Source of the DNA: Micromonospora sp. NBRC 110009
GTDB taxonomy: Bacteria > Actinomycetota > Actinomycetes > Mycobacteriales > Micromonosporaceae
Reading direction: 5' to 3'
Length of the DNA stretch: 64,000 nt
NCBI RefSeq assembly: GCF_030518795.1
Contig: NZ_CP130427.1
Coordinates: 4,464,001-4,528,000 of the forward strand
Part shown: in pieces, positions 49,289-57,651 of the stretch
Layout of the letters: each line of letters opens with the position of its first letter
Numbering within the stretch: the stretch's first letter is position 1
Made by a program: the position numbers and the translations under genes
Notes under the pieces: generated by a model
Seen by the model: only the letters and a program-made list of their open reading frames with translations
Databases searched by the model: none
What the model was told of the DNA's origin: nothing

Positions 49289-50485
49289 ATGTCTGTTCGC
49301 TCCGGCGGCCCAGCCGCACCGTTGGACGCCGACGATCTCGTCGTGGCGTCGTTGCCGTTCGGCAGCTCACGCACGTTGCCGGCAGCCGCGTACACCTCCC
49401 GGGCGGTGCTGGCCTGGGAACGCCGACACCTCTTCGGCGGGGGTTGGGTCTGCGTCGGCCGGAGCGTGGAGCTGCGCGGGGCCAACCAACGGGCGGTCAC
49501 CGTGGGCGACATCGGGGTGCTGCTGACCTGTGACGGCGCGACAATGCGGGCGCTGGCGAACGTCTGCCGGCATCGCGGCCACGAGCTGCTCGTTGCGGGC
49601 GCGACGGCGGACCGGTCGGCGATCGTGTGCCCCTATCACGGATGGGCCTACCGGCTGGACGGCGCCCTGGCGGCGGCGGCCGGGATGGGCGGCGTCGCCG
49701 GCTTCGATCCCGCGGACCACGGCCTGATCGAGCTACCGGTAGCGCACTGGCAGGGCTGGGTGTTCGTCAACGCGGCGGGCGGGGCTCCGCCGTTCGCCGA
49801 CTACCTCGGTGCCCTCGACGAGCTGGTCGATCCGTACCAGCCCGAGCGCCTGCGCCTCGGCGACCGTCACGTGTACGACGTCGCGGCGAACTGGAAAGTG
49901 ATCGTGGAGAACTACCACGAGTGTTACCACTGCCCCCGCATCCACCCGGAGCTCTGCCGGGTCTCGCCGCCGACGTCCGGCGACAACTGGGACCTGCCGG
50001 GTGCCTGGATCGGCGGCTCGATGGACCTGCGCGACCACGCCGAAACCATGTCGCTGGACGGTCGGTCGCGTGGACTGTTCATCGAGGGAGCTCCCCGCCG
50101 CACGGTCCGGTACGTCGGCCTCTTTCCCAACCTGTTGATCTCGGCACACCCCGACTACGTCATGACGCACCGGATCGAACCGCTCGCGCCCGACCGGACC
50201 CGGGTCGAGTGCAGCTGGTACGTGCCGCCGCACGTGACCGACGTGGCATACGCGGTGGAATTCTGGGACATCACGAACCGCGAGGACTGGGCGGCGTGCG
50301 AATCCGTCCAGCGTGGGCTCTCCTCGCCCCACTATCACGCGGGACCCTTGGCCCCGAACGAGGACGCGGTCCATCAGTGGATGAGCTTCCTCGCCCGGGC
50401 GTACCAGGATCCGGTGGCCACGGTCACCGCCGCCTGCCGGCCGCGCCACGGCGATCAAGCTGCCGGCCAGGGTCGCCCGGCCTAG
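49289..50485 (+). CDS. Rieske [2Fe-2S] aromatic ring-hydroxylating dioxygenase alpha subunit-like protein
   Basis: A 398-residue non-haem iron oxygenase. Rieske cluster ligands CRHRGHELL (Cys93, His95) and CPYHGWAYRL (Cys114, His117). Mononuclear iron site NWKVIVENYHECYHCPRIHP, with two His, and a distal acidic ligand in the C-terminal domain (EFWDITNREDWAACESVQ). It resembles choline/carnitine or aromatic-ring monooxygenase alpha subunits; no reductase or ferredoxin gene is adjacent. ATG 49289 follows CAGGAGG at 6 nt. Its TAG stop shares a CTAG with the convergent molybdenum-enzyme gene. Substrate unknown. Confidence 0.85.
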   Translation: MSVRSGGPAAPLDADDLVVASLPFGSSRTLPAAAYTSRAVLAWERRHLFGGGWVCVGRSVELRGANQRAVTVGDIGVLLTCDGATMRALANVCRHRGHELLVAGATADRSAIVCPYHGWAYRLDGALAAAAGMGGVAGFDPADHGLIELPVAHWQGWVFVNAAGGAPPFADYLGALDELVDPYQPERLRLGDRHVYDVAANWKVIVENYHECYHCPRIHPELCRVSPPTSGDNWDLPGAWIGGSMDLRDHAETMSLDGRSRGLFIEGAPRRTVRYVGLFPNLLISAHPDYVMTHRIEPLAPDRTRVECSWYVPPHVTDVAYAVEFWDITNREDWAACESVQRGLSSPHYHAGPLAPNEDAVHQWMSFLARAYQDPVATVTAACRPRHGDQAAGQGRPA

Positions 50486-52596
50486 CGTCGCCGCACGGAC
50501 AGGTGGTCCAGCAGCTTGTCCAGCCGGATGGGCAGGTCCCGGATCCGTACCCCGGTCGCGTGGTGCACCGCGTTGGCGACGGCCGCGGCGCTGCCCACGA
50601 TGCCGATCTCGCCGAGCCCCTTCACCCCGGCCGGGTTCAGCTCCGGGTCCTCCTCCGGCAGCCAGTACGCCTCGATCTGCGGCACGTCGGCGCAACCGCT
50701 GACGTGGTAGGTGGCGAGGTCGTGGTTGACCCAGTCGCCGTACCGCTCGTCGAGCAGGCCCTCCTCGTGCAGCGCCATCGACAGGCCCATGGTCATGCCG
50801 CCGATGAGCTGGCTGCGGGCGGTGGTCGGGTTCACCACCCGGCCGGCGGCGAACACCCCGAGCATCCGGTCCATCCGCACCTCGCCGGTGTCCGCGTCCA
50901 CCCGCACCTGCATGAAGTGGGCGCCGTACGCGTACCGGGGGAGGGAGCGCTGGGCGCGGATTTCGTCGGCGGTGTCCACCTCCACGGTCAGCCCGTCGGG
51001 CGGCACCGTCCCGCCCGCGGAGTGCCGAAGCTGCTCACGCAGGGCCTGGCAGGCCCGGATCACCGCCCAGCTCCACGAGGCGGTGCCCATCGAACCGCCG
51101 GCCACCCCGGCCGGCGGCAGGTCGCTGTCGCCCACCCGGATCGCCACCCGGTCGGCGGGCACCGCGAGCGCGTCGGCCGCCACCTGCCACAGCGCGGTCC
51201 GGGCGCCGGTGCCGATGTCGGTGGCGTTGATCCGTACCTCGAAGGTGCCGTCCGGTGCGGCGGTGGCCGCCGCGGCGGCGGGCCGGGATCGGGCCGGGTA
51301 GCTCGACCCGGCCACCCCGGTGCCGACCAGCCACCGTCCCTCCCGGCGGGTCGCCGGCGTCGGGTCCCGGTCGGCCCAACCGAACCGCCGGGCCCCCTCC
51401 CGCAGGCAGGCGACCAGGTTGCGGCTGCTGAACGGGTGCCCGGTGTCCGGGTCGACGGTCAGGTCGTTGCGCACCCGCAGCTCCACCGGGTCGATGCCGC
51501 ACGCCGTCGCCAACTCGTCCATCGCGGACTCCAGCGCGTACGCGCCCGGGCACTCGCCCGGCGCGCGCATCCAGAACGGGGTCGGCACGTCCAGCCGGGC
51601 CAGCCGGTGGGTGGTGCGCCGGTGCTGCCCGGCGTACATGCTGCGGGTGTAGACGGCGGTCTGCTCGGCGAACTCGTGCACGGTCGAGGTCTGGCTGATC
51701 GCGTCGTGGCAGACCGCGGCGATCCGCCCGTCGGCGTCGGCGCCGAGCCGGACCCGTTGGATGGTCGGGGTGCGGTAGCCGATCGGGCCGAAGAGCTGCT
51801 GTCGGGTCAGGGCCAGCCGGACCGGCCGGCCCACGTGCCGGGCGGCGAGCGCGGCGAGCACCACCGGCGCCTTCGGTGCGCCCTTGCTGCCGAAGCCGCC
51901 ACCGACGTGCTCGGCGACCACCCGGACCGCCTCGTCGGGCAGCCCGAACAGCTGCGCCAGGGTGGCCTTCACGGGCGTCGAACCCTGGGTGGAGTCGTGC
52001 ACCAGGAGCCGCCCGTCAGCCCAGCGGGCGGTGGTAGCGTGCGGCTCCATCGGGTTGTTGTGGTAAGCCGGCGTGCGGTAGGTGGCGTCCACCCGGATCT
52101 CGGCGGCCGCGTACCCGGCGTCGAAGTCGCCGTCGGCGGTGTCCGTGGGATAGCTCGGGTTCACCTTGTCCGGCCGGTACAGCCCCGGGTGGTGCTCGGA
52201 GAGCACGGTGCTGTGCGGCTCGGTGTCGTAGTCGATCAGGACCAGCCGGGCCGCCTCGCGGGCCGCCTCGATGGTCTCCGCCACCACGAGCGCGACGAAC
52301 TCCCCCCGGTAGTGCACGGCCGGTTCCTGCAACAGGAACAGGGTCGGGTCCACTCCGGACACGAGCCGGGGCGCGTTGCCGTGGTGCAGCACGTCCAGCA
52401 CCCCGGGCACGGCCAGCGCCGGGCCCACGTCGATCCGGCTGATCCGCCCGCGCGCCGCCGTCGCCGGCACCACCCAGCCGTACGTCACGTCGTGCACCGG
52501 GTACTCGACCGCGTACCGGGCCGCCCCGGTGACCTTGTCCCGGCCCTCCAGCCGCGGATGTGCCCGGCCCACCGCGCCGGCGGGCGGCGCGCTCAC
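50482..52596 (-). CDS. molybdopterin-binding (large) subunit of a PaoABC/xanthine dehydrogenase-like oxidoreductase
   Basis: A 704-residue Mo-cofactor subunit. Seen: HPRLEGRDKVTGAARYAVEY at the N-terminus, HNNPMEPHATTARWADGRL, HVGGGFGSKGAPKAPVVLAA (Mo-cofactor contact), FWMRAPGECPGAYALESAMD and the active-site glutamate in AGVKGLGEIGIVGSAAA. Oxidises aldehydes or N-heterocycles with water as oxygen source. Similar to PaoC/YagR. GTG 52596 overlaps the FAD-subunit stop (GTGA), so the trio is coupled; it is the last gene, and its TAG overlaps the convergent Rieske stop. Confidence 0.9.
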   Translation of the reverse strand: MSAPPAGAVGRAHPRLEGRDKVTGAARYAVEYPVHDVTYGWVVPATAARGRISRIDVGPALAVPGVLDVLHHGNAPRLVSGVDPTLFLLQEPAVHYRGEFVALVVAETIEAAREAARLVLIDYDTEPHSTVLSEHHPGLYRPDKVNPSYPTDTADGDFDAGYAAAEIRVDATYRTPAYHNNPMEPHATTARWADGRLLVHDSTQGSTPVKATLAQLFGLPDEAVRVVAEHVGGGFGSKGAPKAPVVLAALAARHVGRPVRLALTRQQLFGPIGYRTPTIQRVRLGADADGRIAAVCHDAISQTSTVHEFAEQTAVYTRSMYAGQHRRTTHRLARLDVPTPFWMRAPGECPGAYALESAMDELATACGIDPVELRVRNDLTVDPDTGHPFSSRNLVACLREGARRFGWADRDPTPATRREGRWLVGTGVAGSSYPARSRPAAAAATAAPDGTFEVRINATDIGTGARTALWQVAADALAVPADRVAIRVGDSDLPPAGVAGGSMGTASWSWAVIRACQALREQLRHSAGGTVPPDGLTVEVDTADEIRAQRSLPRYAYGAHFMQVRVDADTGEVRMDRMLGVFAAGRVVNPTTARSQLIGGMTMGLSMALHEEGLLDERYGDWVNHDLATYHVSGCADVPQIEAYWLPEEDPELNPAGVKGLGEIGIVGSAAAVANAVHHATGVRIRDLPIRLDKLLDHLSVRRR

Positions 52597-53585
52597 CGGG
52601 GCACCGTCCCGGCCAGTGCGGTCAACGCGCGGACGGTGAGGTTGCGGATCAGCGGCACCTTGAACCCGTTGTGCGGCAACGGGCGGGCCGAGGCGAGTTC
52701 GGCGTCCGCGGCCCGGGCGGCCAGCTCGGCGGTGAACGGGCGGCCGCGCAGCGCCTCCTCCGCCCGGTACGCCCGCCACGGCCGGTGCGCGACCGCGCCG
52801 TACGCCAGCCGGACGTCGCGAACGGTGTCCCCGTCCAGGTCGAGCGCGGCGGCCACCGAGCCGACCGCGAACGCGAACGTGGCCCGGTCGCGCACCTTCA
52901 GGTAGGCGCAGCGTCTCGCGAACGGTAGCGGCGGAATCCGTACCGCGGTGATCAGCGCGCCGCGGGGGAGCGTGGTCTCCCGCTCGGGGTGCTCCCCGGG
53001 CGTCCGGTGCAGCTCGGTCAGGGGGATCTCCCGCGCCCCGCCCGGTTCGTGCACCTCCACCAAGGCGTCGAGGGCGGCCAGGGCGACCGCCAGGTCCGAC
53101 GGGTGGGTGGCCACGCAGAACTCGGACCAGCCGAGGATGGCCAGGTCGCGGTTCTGCCCGTGCCGGGCCGCGCAACCGGTACCGGGCTCCCGCTTGTTGC
53201 ACGCCTTCCCGGTGTCCTGGAAGTAGGCGCAGCGGGTGTGTTGCAGCAGGTTCCCCGCGGTGGTGGCCATGTTGCGCAGCTGTCCCGAGGCGCCGGCGAG
53301 CAGCGCCCGGGAGAGCAGCGGGTGGTCGCGTCGCACCACGGGATGCGCGGCGAGGTCGCTGTTGCGCACGGTGGCCCCGATCCGCAGCCCGCCGTCCGGC
53401 AGGGCCGCCACCGTGTCCAGCGGCAGGCCGGTCACGTCCACCAGCAGGTCCGGCCGCTGCACGCCGAGCTTCATCAGGTCCACCAGGTTGGTCCCGCCGG
53501 CGAGGTACGCCGCCTCCGGCTCCACGTCGAGCAGCGCGACGGCCTCCGCGACGTCGGCCGGCCGGTGGTAGCGGAACGGCCTCAC
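52593..53585 (-). CDS. FAD (and [4Fe-4S]) subunit of a PaoABC-like molybdenum oxidoreductase
   Basis: A 330-residue medium subunit: RPFRYHRPADVAEAVALLDV, FAD site YLAGGTNLVDLMKLGVQRPD and ASGQLRNMATTAGNLLQHTR. It also has the extra cysteine loop of PaoB-type subunits (Cys in TRCAYFQ, KACNKREPGTGC and SEFCVATHPSD), which hold an additional [4Fe-4S] cluster absent from ordinary xanthine dehydrogenases. This points to an aldehyde oxidoreductase like E. coli YagS/PaoB. GTG 53585 overlaps the small-subunit stop by 4 nt. Confidence 0.9.
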   Translation of the reverse strand: MRPFRYHRPADVAEAVALLDVEPEAAYLAGGTNLVDLMKLGVQRPDLLVDVTGLPLDTVAALPDGGLRIGATVRNSDLAAHPVVRRDHPLLSRALLAGASGQLRNMATTAGNLLQHTRCAYFQDTGKACNKREPGTGCAARHGQNRDLAILGWSEFCVATHPSDLAVALAALDALVEVHEPGGAREIPLTELHRTPGEHPERETTLPRGALITAVRIPPLPFARRCAYLKVRDRATFAFAVGSVAAALDLDGDTVRDVRLAYGAVAHRPWRAYRAEEALRGRPFTAELAARAADAELASARPLPHNGFKVPLIRNLTVRALTALAGTVPR

Positions 53586-54124
53586 CGTGCCGCCGCCGCG
53601 TCCCGGATCGCGGCCACGATGTTCGGGTACGCGGCGCAGCGGCACAGGTTGCCACCCATCCGTTCCCGCACCTCCGCGTCGGTCAGCTCCACCGGCGCGG
53701 TCAGGTCCTCGGTCACCGCGCTGGGCCAGTCCCGGGCCACCTCGTCGAGCATCCCGCGCGCGGAACAGAGCTGGCCGGGTGTGCAGTAGCCGCACTGGAA
53801 GGCGTCGCGCGCGACGAAGGCCGCCTGAAGCGGGGAGAGGTCCGCCGGGCCGGCGAGTCCCTCCACGGTGACCACCGTCCGGCCGTCCAGGGTGACGGCC
53901 AGGACCAGGCAGCTCTTCACCCGCCGGCCGTCGAGCAGCACCGTGCACGAGCCGCACTGCCCGTGGTCGCAGCCCTTCTTGCTGCCGGTCAGGGCGAGCC
54001 GCTCGCGCAGGGCGTCCAGCAGGGTGGTCCGGTTGTCCAGCGTCAGCTCGTGGCCGACGCCGTTGACGGTGAGCGTGACGGTGGACGACCGCCCGTCTTC
54101 TGCCGGTTTCCCGCTCTCCCGCAC
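53582..54124 (-). CDS. [2Fe-2S] (small) subunit of a PaoABC-like molybdenum oxidoreductase
   Basis: A 180-residue iron-sulfur subunit: plant-type ferredoxin cluster GCDHGQCGSCTVLLDG and a second cluster in the helical domain, FQCGYCTPGQLCSARGML and MGGNLCRCAAYPNI. Equivalent to PaoA/YagT, but without the Tat signal found in PaoA, so the complex should be cytoplasmic. GTG 54124 has TAGTCT 6 nt upstream (leaderless). First of the three coupled genes and divergent from the MobA-like gene, 71 bp apart. Confidence 0.9.
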   Translation of the reverse strand: MRESGKPAEDGRSSTVTLTVNGVGHELTLDNRTTLLDALRERLALTGSKKGCDHGQCGSCTVLLDGRRVKSCLVLAVTLDGRTVVTVEGLAGPADLSPLQAAFVARDAFQCGYCTPGQLCSARGMLDEVARDWPSAVTEDLTAPVELTDAEVRERMGGNLCRCAAYPNIVAAIRDAAAAR

Positions 54125-54195
54125 CGGGTCAGACTACCGTTGTTCGGGCGATTTACCGACAAAACCCATGAGCGTCGGAAGGCGGGATCAGCGGC

Positions 54196-54858
54196 ATGCG
54201 CGAGGTACTGGCCGCGGTACCCGGCTGGAGCCGGCGGGATGTCCCGTTCGGACTGGCGACCGTGGTGGCGAGCACCGCCGGCCCGGTGCCCGCACCCGGC
54301 CACCCCAAGGCGCTGGTCGAGCTGGACGGCGAGCCGCTCGTCCGGCGTGCGGTACGCCTGCTCCGCGCGGGCGGCTGCACCCCGGTGCACGTCGTGGTCG
54401 GCGCGGACGCCGACCTGCTGCCCGAGCTACCCGGGGCGGTGCTGTTGGTGAACCGGCGGTGGCGGGAGGGGCTGGGCGGGTCGCTCCGCTGCGGCCTGGC
54501 GTCGCTGCCCGGGCACGTCGGCGCCGCCGTGGTGGTGCTCGTCGACCAGCCGGCGCTGGAGCCGGTGGCGGTGCGCCGGGTGTGCGCCGCCCACGCGGCC
54601 GGCGCACCGGTGGCGGTCGCCAGCTACGCCGGCCAGATCGGGCATCCCGTGCTGCTGAGCCGTGTCATCTGGCCGCTGCTCACGCCGTACGCGACGGGGG
54701 ACCGTGGCGCCCGCGACTTCCTGCGGGCCCGGGCCGACCTGGTGACCCGGGTCCCGTGCGACGACGCCGGTTCTCCCGCCGACCTCGACACCCCGGCCGA
54801 CCTGGCTCGGCACCGGACGGCCAGGCGGACGCGACGGGACGTCGAGGCGGGACGGTGA
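54196..54858 (+). CDS. MobA-like nucleotidyltransferase with an XdhC-like N-terminus (probable fusion)
   Basis: A 220-residue protein. From residue about 35 it is a MobA/MocA-type transferase: HPKALVELDGEPLVRRAVRL, VLLVNRRWREGLGGSLRCGL, VVVLVDQPALEPVAVRRVC and GHPVLLSRVIWPLL. The first about 33 residues (MREVLAAVPGWSRRDVPFGL then ATVVASTAGPVPAPG) look instead like the start of XdhC, the chaperone usually encoded beside such molybdenum enzymes. The nucleotide loop LAAGxGxRMG expected before HPKAL is absent. It looks like a deletion that joined xdhC to mobA in frame; activity may be lost. Divergent from the PaoABC-like operon. Confidence 0.7.
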   Translation: MREVLAAVPGWSRRDVPFGLATVVASTAGPVPAPGHPKALVELDGEPLVRRAVRLLRAGGCTPVHVVVGADADLLPELPGAVLLVNRRWREGLGGSLRCGLASLPGHVGAAVVVLVDQPALEPVAVRRVCAAHAAGAPVAVASYAGQIGHPVLLSRVIWPLLTPYATGDRGARDFLRARADLVTRVPCDDAGSPADLDTPADLARHRTARRTRRDVEAGR

Positions 54859-54874
54859 CGCGGTGCTGCCCGCG

Positions 54875-55978
54875 TCACCACGAGAGGCGCAGCGGCAGGT
54901 CGAGGTAGCGCGCGTAGCCGGCCAGGGCCGCCTCCACCCGGGACCGGAGCGCGGCGTCGAACGGGGTGAGCTGCCGCACGGTCACCGTGACGGCGGACTT
55001 CCCGAGCGTCCGCTTCCAGGTGCCCGCCACCCGGCCGCCCTGGACCACGGTGGACTGGAACATGCCGTTGTTGCCCGGGACGACCGCGTTGGCGTGCGCC
55101 GGGTCGAGCATCAGCGTGCGGTCCCGGAAGCCGAGCAGGTATTCGTCGAAGCCGGGCAGGGTGTGCACGTCGTCGACCGGCTCGCGGGGCGCGTCGAGCA
55201 GCGCGGCGTCGACCACCGCCGCGACCCCGTCGACCTCGACGGTGGCCAGGGCGTCGCCGGCCGCCGCGAGACCGCGCCGGGCGTCGGTGACGGTCAGGCC
55301 GGTCCAGCGGGCCAGGTCCTGGGCGGTGACCGGGCCGTGGCTGCGCACGTAGCGCCGCGCCAGGATGCCGAGCGCCTCGTCCCGGTCGGGGCGGCGCGGG
55401 TCGGGCACCCACTCGTCCAGCAGGGCGAACGTCTGCTCCTTGCCGACGTGCGGCGCGATGCAGGTGACGCCACGCTGGCTCGCGTACCAGAGCAGGTGGT
55501 AGCCCCGCTGCCCGCCGGTGTCGAAGCCGGCGCCGTTGAGCGTGGCCAGGCACTCCGCGCGGGTGAGCCGGCGACCCCCGGCCAGCGCGGCGCCGAGCAC
55601 GTCGGCGGCCCGGTCCGCGTCGGCCTCGGTGAGGCCGAGCTGCGCCCGGCGGGCCGCGACGCCGGCCAGGGCGCGGACCCCGCTCACCGCCAGCATCCAG
55701 TGGGCGTCGCGGGACGGCACCAGGTGCACCGTGCCGCGCATCGGCCAGGTCCGCAGCGCCTCCCGCCGCTCCAGCGCCGCCCGCACGTCGGCCTGGGTGC
55801 GCCCGGGCAGGCGTACGCCGAGCGACCATTCGCCGCTCGCCACGTCCTGGGCCTGCATGGCGCCGAACCACTCCACCACCTCGCCCACGCCGGCCGGGCG
55901 GGCCACCGGGTGTGGGCGCAGCAGCAGGCTGGTCATCCGCAGCGCCAGCGCCTCCGCGCCGGTGAGCCGTACGGGCAC
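54875..55978 (-). CDS. winged-helix DNA-binding protein of the AlkZ-like (HTH_42) family
   Basis: A 367-residue protein of three winged-helix units and a beta-barrel-like C-terminal part. VGEVVEWFGAMQAQDVASGE contains a Gln-x-Gln pair (Gln42, Gln44), the catalytic motif of AlkZ, a Streptomyces DNA glycosylase that unhooks interstrand crosslinks made by azinomycin; the YcaQ branch has Gln-x-Asp. Other family segments: MRGTVHLVPSRDAHWMLAVS and VVPGNNGMFQSTVVQGGRVA. Glycosylase function is inferred; regulators of this family are not known. GTG 55978 follows GGGAGG. Monocistronic. Confidence 0.75.
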   Translation of the reverse strand: MPVRLTGAEALALRMTSLLLRPHPVARPAGVGEVVEWFGAMQAQDVASGEWSLGVRLPGRTQADVRAALERREALRTWPMRGTVHLVPSRDAHWMLAVSGVRALAGVAARRAQLGLTEADADRAADVLGAALAGGRRLTRAECLATLNGAGFDTGGQRGYHLLWYASQRGVTCIAPHVGKEQTFALLDEWVPDPRRPDRDEALGILARRYVRSHGPVTAQDLARWTGLTVTDARRGLAAAGDALATVEVDGVAAVVDAALLDAPREPVDDVHTLPGFDEYLLGFRDRTLMLDPAHANAVVPGNNGMFQSTVVQGGRVAGTWKRTLGKSAVTVTVRQLTPFDAALRSRVEAALAGYARYLDLPLRLSW

Positions 55979-56083
55979 GGCCGCCTCCCGTCGATCTGGA
56001 CGGCCAGCATAGGCGCCCCGACCGACGTTTCCGGCCCGACCGGGCGGGTGGGCCGGCCGCCCACCCGCCCGGGATGCGGGGGG

Positions 56084-56602
56084 TCAGCGGTCGCGGCGGG
56101 CGCCCTCCGGCACGTCCGCGTCGACGACCTCCCGGCGGACCTGCGCGTGTGCCGGCCGTTCCTCGACCACCTCGTCCCGGGCCAACCGGACCCGCTCGAC
56201 CGGCACCCGCTCCTCGGCGCGGACCACCTCCGGTGGACCGTTCGCCCGCGGCGGCGGCTGCTCCGGCACCCGGACCGCGCCCTGCCCGGGCAACTGGTAG
56301 TGCCGGTAGAGCAGGGTGAGTTGGTCGACGCCGAGGGGCTGGTCCGTGCCGCGTGCCACGGCGGGGGCGCCACGCACGGTCGACCCGTCGTACGGCAGCC
56401 GCACCCGGCCCGCCTGCAGCCGGGCGCCGTGCAGTGGGGCCATCGACTCGTCGCGCGCCGCGACGCCGGTCTGCACGCCGACCCAGGTCGGCTCCCCGGC
56501 GGCGTCGGCCCAGACCTGCGCCACGCTGCCGATCGTGGCGCCCGAGCGGTCCTGGACGTCCTGCCCGTACAGCGCACGGACCTGCTGTTCGGTCAGCCGC
56601 AT
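56084..56602 (-). CDS. PRC-barrel domain protein with DUF2382/YsnF-like tail
   Basis: A 172-residue soluble protein. Residues 1-80 form a PRC-barrel (RLTEQQVRALYGQDVQDRSG, TWVGVQTG) and residues about 95-172 a charged tail (VVRAEERVPVERVRLARDEV, VEERPAHAQVRREVVDADVP) as in YsnF/DUF2382 stress proteins. Such proteins are induced by general stress; the molecular role is unknown. ATG 56602 follows AGGAAGG at 6 nt. Confidence 0.8.
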   Translation of the reverse strand: MRLTEQQVRALYGQDVQDRSGATIGSVAQVWADAAGEPTWVGVQTGVAARDESMAPLHGARLQAGRVRLPYDGSTVRGAPAVARGTDQPLGVDQLTLLYRHYQLPGQGAVRVPEQPPPRANGPPEVVRAEERVPVERVRLARDEVVEERPAHAQVRREVVDADVPEGARRDR

Positions 56603-56836
56603 CGTTCGTCCTTCCTCTCGAGGTCCACGAGAGGATCCCCGGGCGGGCGGACGGCATGCCGGGGGAGCCGGGCGAATAGGAGGAGCAGCGCCGCGCACCC
56701 CTGATCGCGCTACGCCAGCCGGTCGCTGGCGGAGCGCGATCCCCCGTTCAGGTTCCCGGTGCGGGGCGGCTGCTCTGCCGGCACCGGTGCGAACAGGATC
56801 CCCGGTGCCGGGATTCCGGGAGGCGGTTCCCCTGGG

Positions 56837-56869
56837 AACTTGCGCAAATCTTGAGCAGCGGCAAGTTAT
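56837..56869 (+). promoter_or_regulatory. candidate wrbA promoter with palindromic motif TTGCGCAAATCT
   Basis: TTGCGC (56840-56845) and AGTTAT (56864-56869) are 18 bp apart. The -35 lies in TTGCGCAAATCT (56840-56851), 12 nt identical to the core of the operator at 9370-9381, where it also serves as -35. AACTTGC (56837-56843) and GCAAGTT (56861-56867) form an inverted repeat 17 bp apart. The rest of the 364-bp gap 56603-56966 contains no further feature recognised. Confidence 0.45.
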
Positions 56870-56966
56870 CGATCCCCGTGATGGTCCGCCCTCGGCCGGC
56901 GCCGTTTGTCGCCGCAAGTAACGGGTAGACGCCGGAGCTGACTTGACACCGAGGAGGAAACGTCTG

Positions 56967-57584
56967 ATGGATGGCCAGGTCAAGGCCGCGGTGATCTACT
57001 ACAGCGCGACCGGCATCACCTACCAGATGGCGCAGTCGGCGGTCGAGGCCGCCGGGGAGGCCGGAGCCGAGGTACGCCTGCGCAAGGTTCGTGAGCTGGC
57101 GCCGGACGAGGCGATCCGCTCCAACTCGGGCTGGCAGGCGCACCGCCTGGAGACGCAGGACGTGATGGAGGCCCAGCCGGACGATCTGGCCTGGGCCGAC
57201 GTGGTGATCTTCGGCTCGCCCACCCGATACGGCATGATCGCCGCGCAACTTAAGCAGTTCATCGACACCACCGGGCCGCTCTGGGCCAACGGTGCGCTGG
57301 CCAACAAGGTCTACAGCGGCTTCACCTCGACGGCCACCTCGCACGGCGGCCAGGAGGCGACCCTGCTGTCCTTGTACACCGTCTTCTACCACTGGGGCGG
57401 CATCGTGGTGACCCCCGGCTACACCGACCCCAGCCAGTTCGTCGCCGGCAACCCGTACGGCGGCTCGCACACCAGCAACAACGGGGAGATCCCGCCGGAC
57501 CACGTGGCCCTCGCCGCCACCGCGCTGACGGCGAAGCGGGCGGTGCAGATGGGCGCGGCGCTGAAGCGGGGACTGGCCGGCTGA
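56967..57584 (+). CDS. wrbA: NAD(P)H:quinone oxidoreductase, WrbA type
   Basis: A 205-residue flavodoxin-like enzyme that uses FMN and NAD(P)H to reduce quinones by two electrons, avoiding semiquinones. Seen: FMN phosphate loop YYSATGITYQMAQSAVEA, ADVVIFGSPTRYGMIAAQLK, GFTSTATSHGGQEATLLSLY and the NPYGGSHTSNN strand, all WrbA signatures. ATG 56967 is preceded by GGAGGAAA. The promoter shares a palindromic motif with the aldo/keto reductase gene at 9.5 kb. Its 3' end faces the fused anthranilate synthase gene across a strong hairpin. Confidence 0.9.
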   Translation: MDGQVKAAVIYYSATGITYQMAQSAVEAAGEAGAEVRLRKVRELAPDEAIRSNSGWQAHRLETQDVMEAQPDDLAWADVVIFGSPTRYGMIAAQLKQFIDTTGPLWANGALANKVYSGFTSTATSHGGQEATLLSLYTVFYHWGGIVVTPGYTDPSQFVAGNPYGGSHTSNNGEIPPDHVALAATALTAKRAVQMGAALKRGLAG

Positions 57585-57595
57585 CCGGTACGTGG

Positions 57596-57643
57596 CGACC
57601 GGTGGCCGGACGGGGGCTCTCGGCCCGCCCGGGCCACCGGTCG
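57596..57643. terminator. bidirectional terminator between wrbA and trpEG
   Basis: CGACCGGTGGCC (57596-57607) and GGCCACCGGTCG (57632-57643) form a perfect 12-bp stem enclosing a further small CGGG/CCCG stem. It lies 11 nt after the wrbA stop and 8 nt beyond the end of the convergent gene, so it can stop both transcripts. Confidence 0.7.
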
Positions 57644-57651
57644 TCCCTGCC

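Noticed and set aside
56603..56966. A small gene in the gap between the PRC-barrel and wrbA genes
   Set aside because: No frame with a ribosome site and coding bias; the gap contains only promoter-like sequence.
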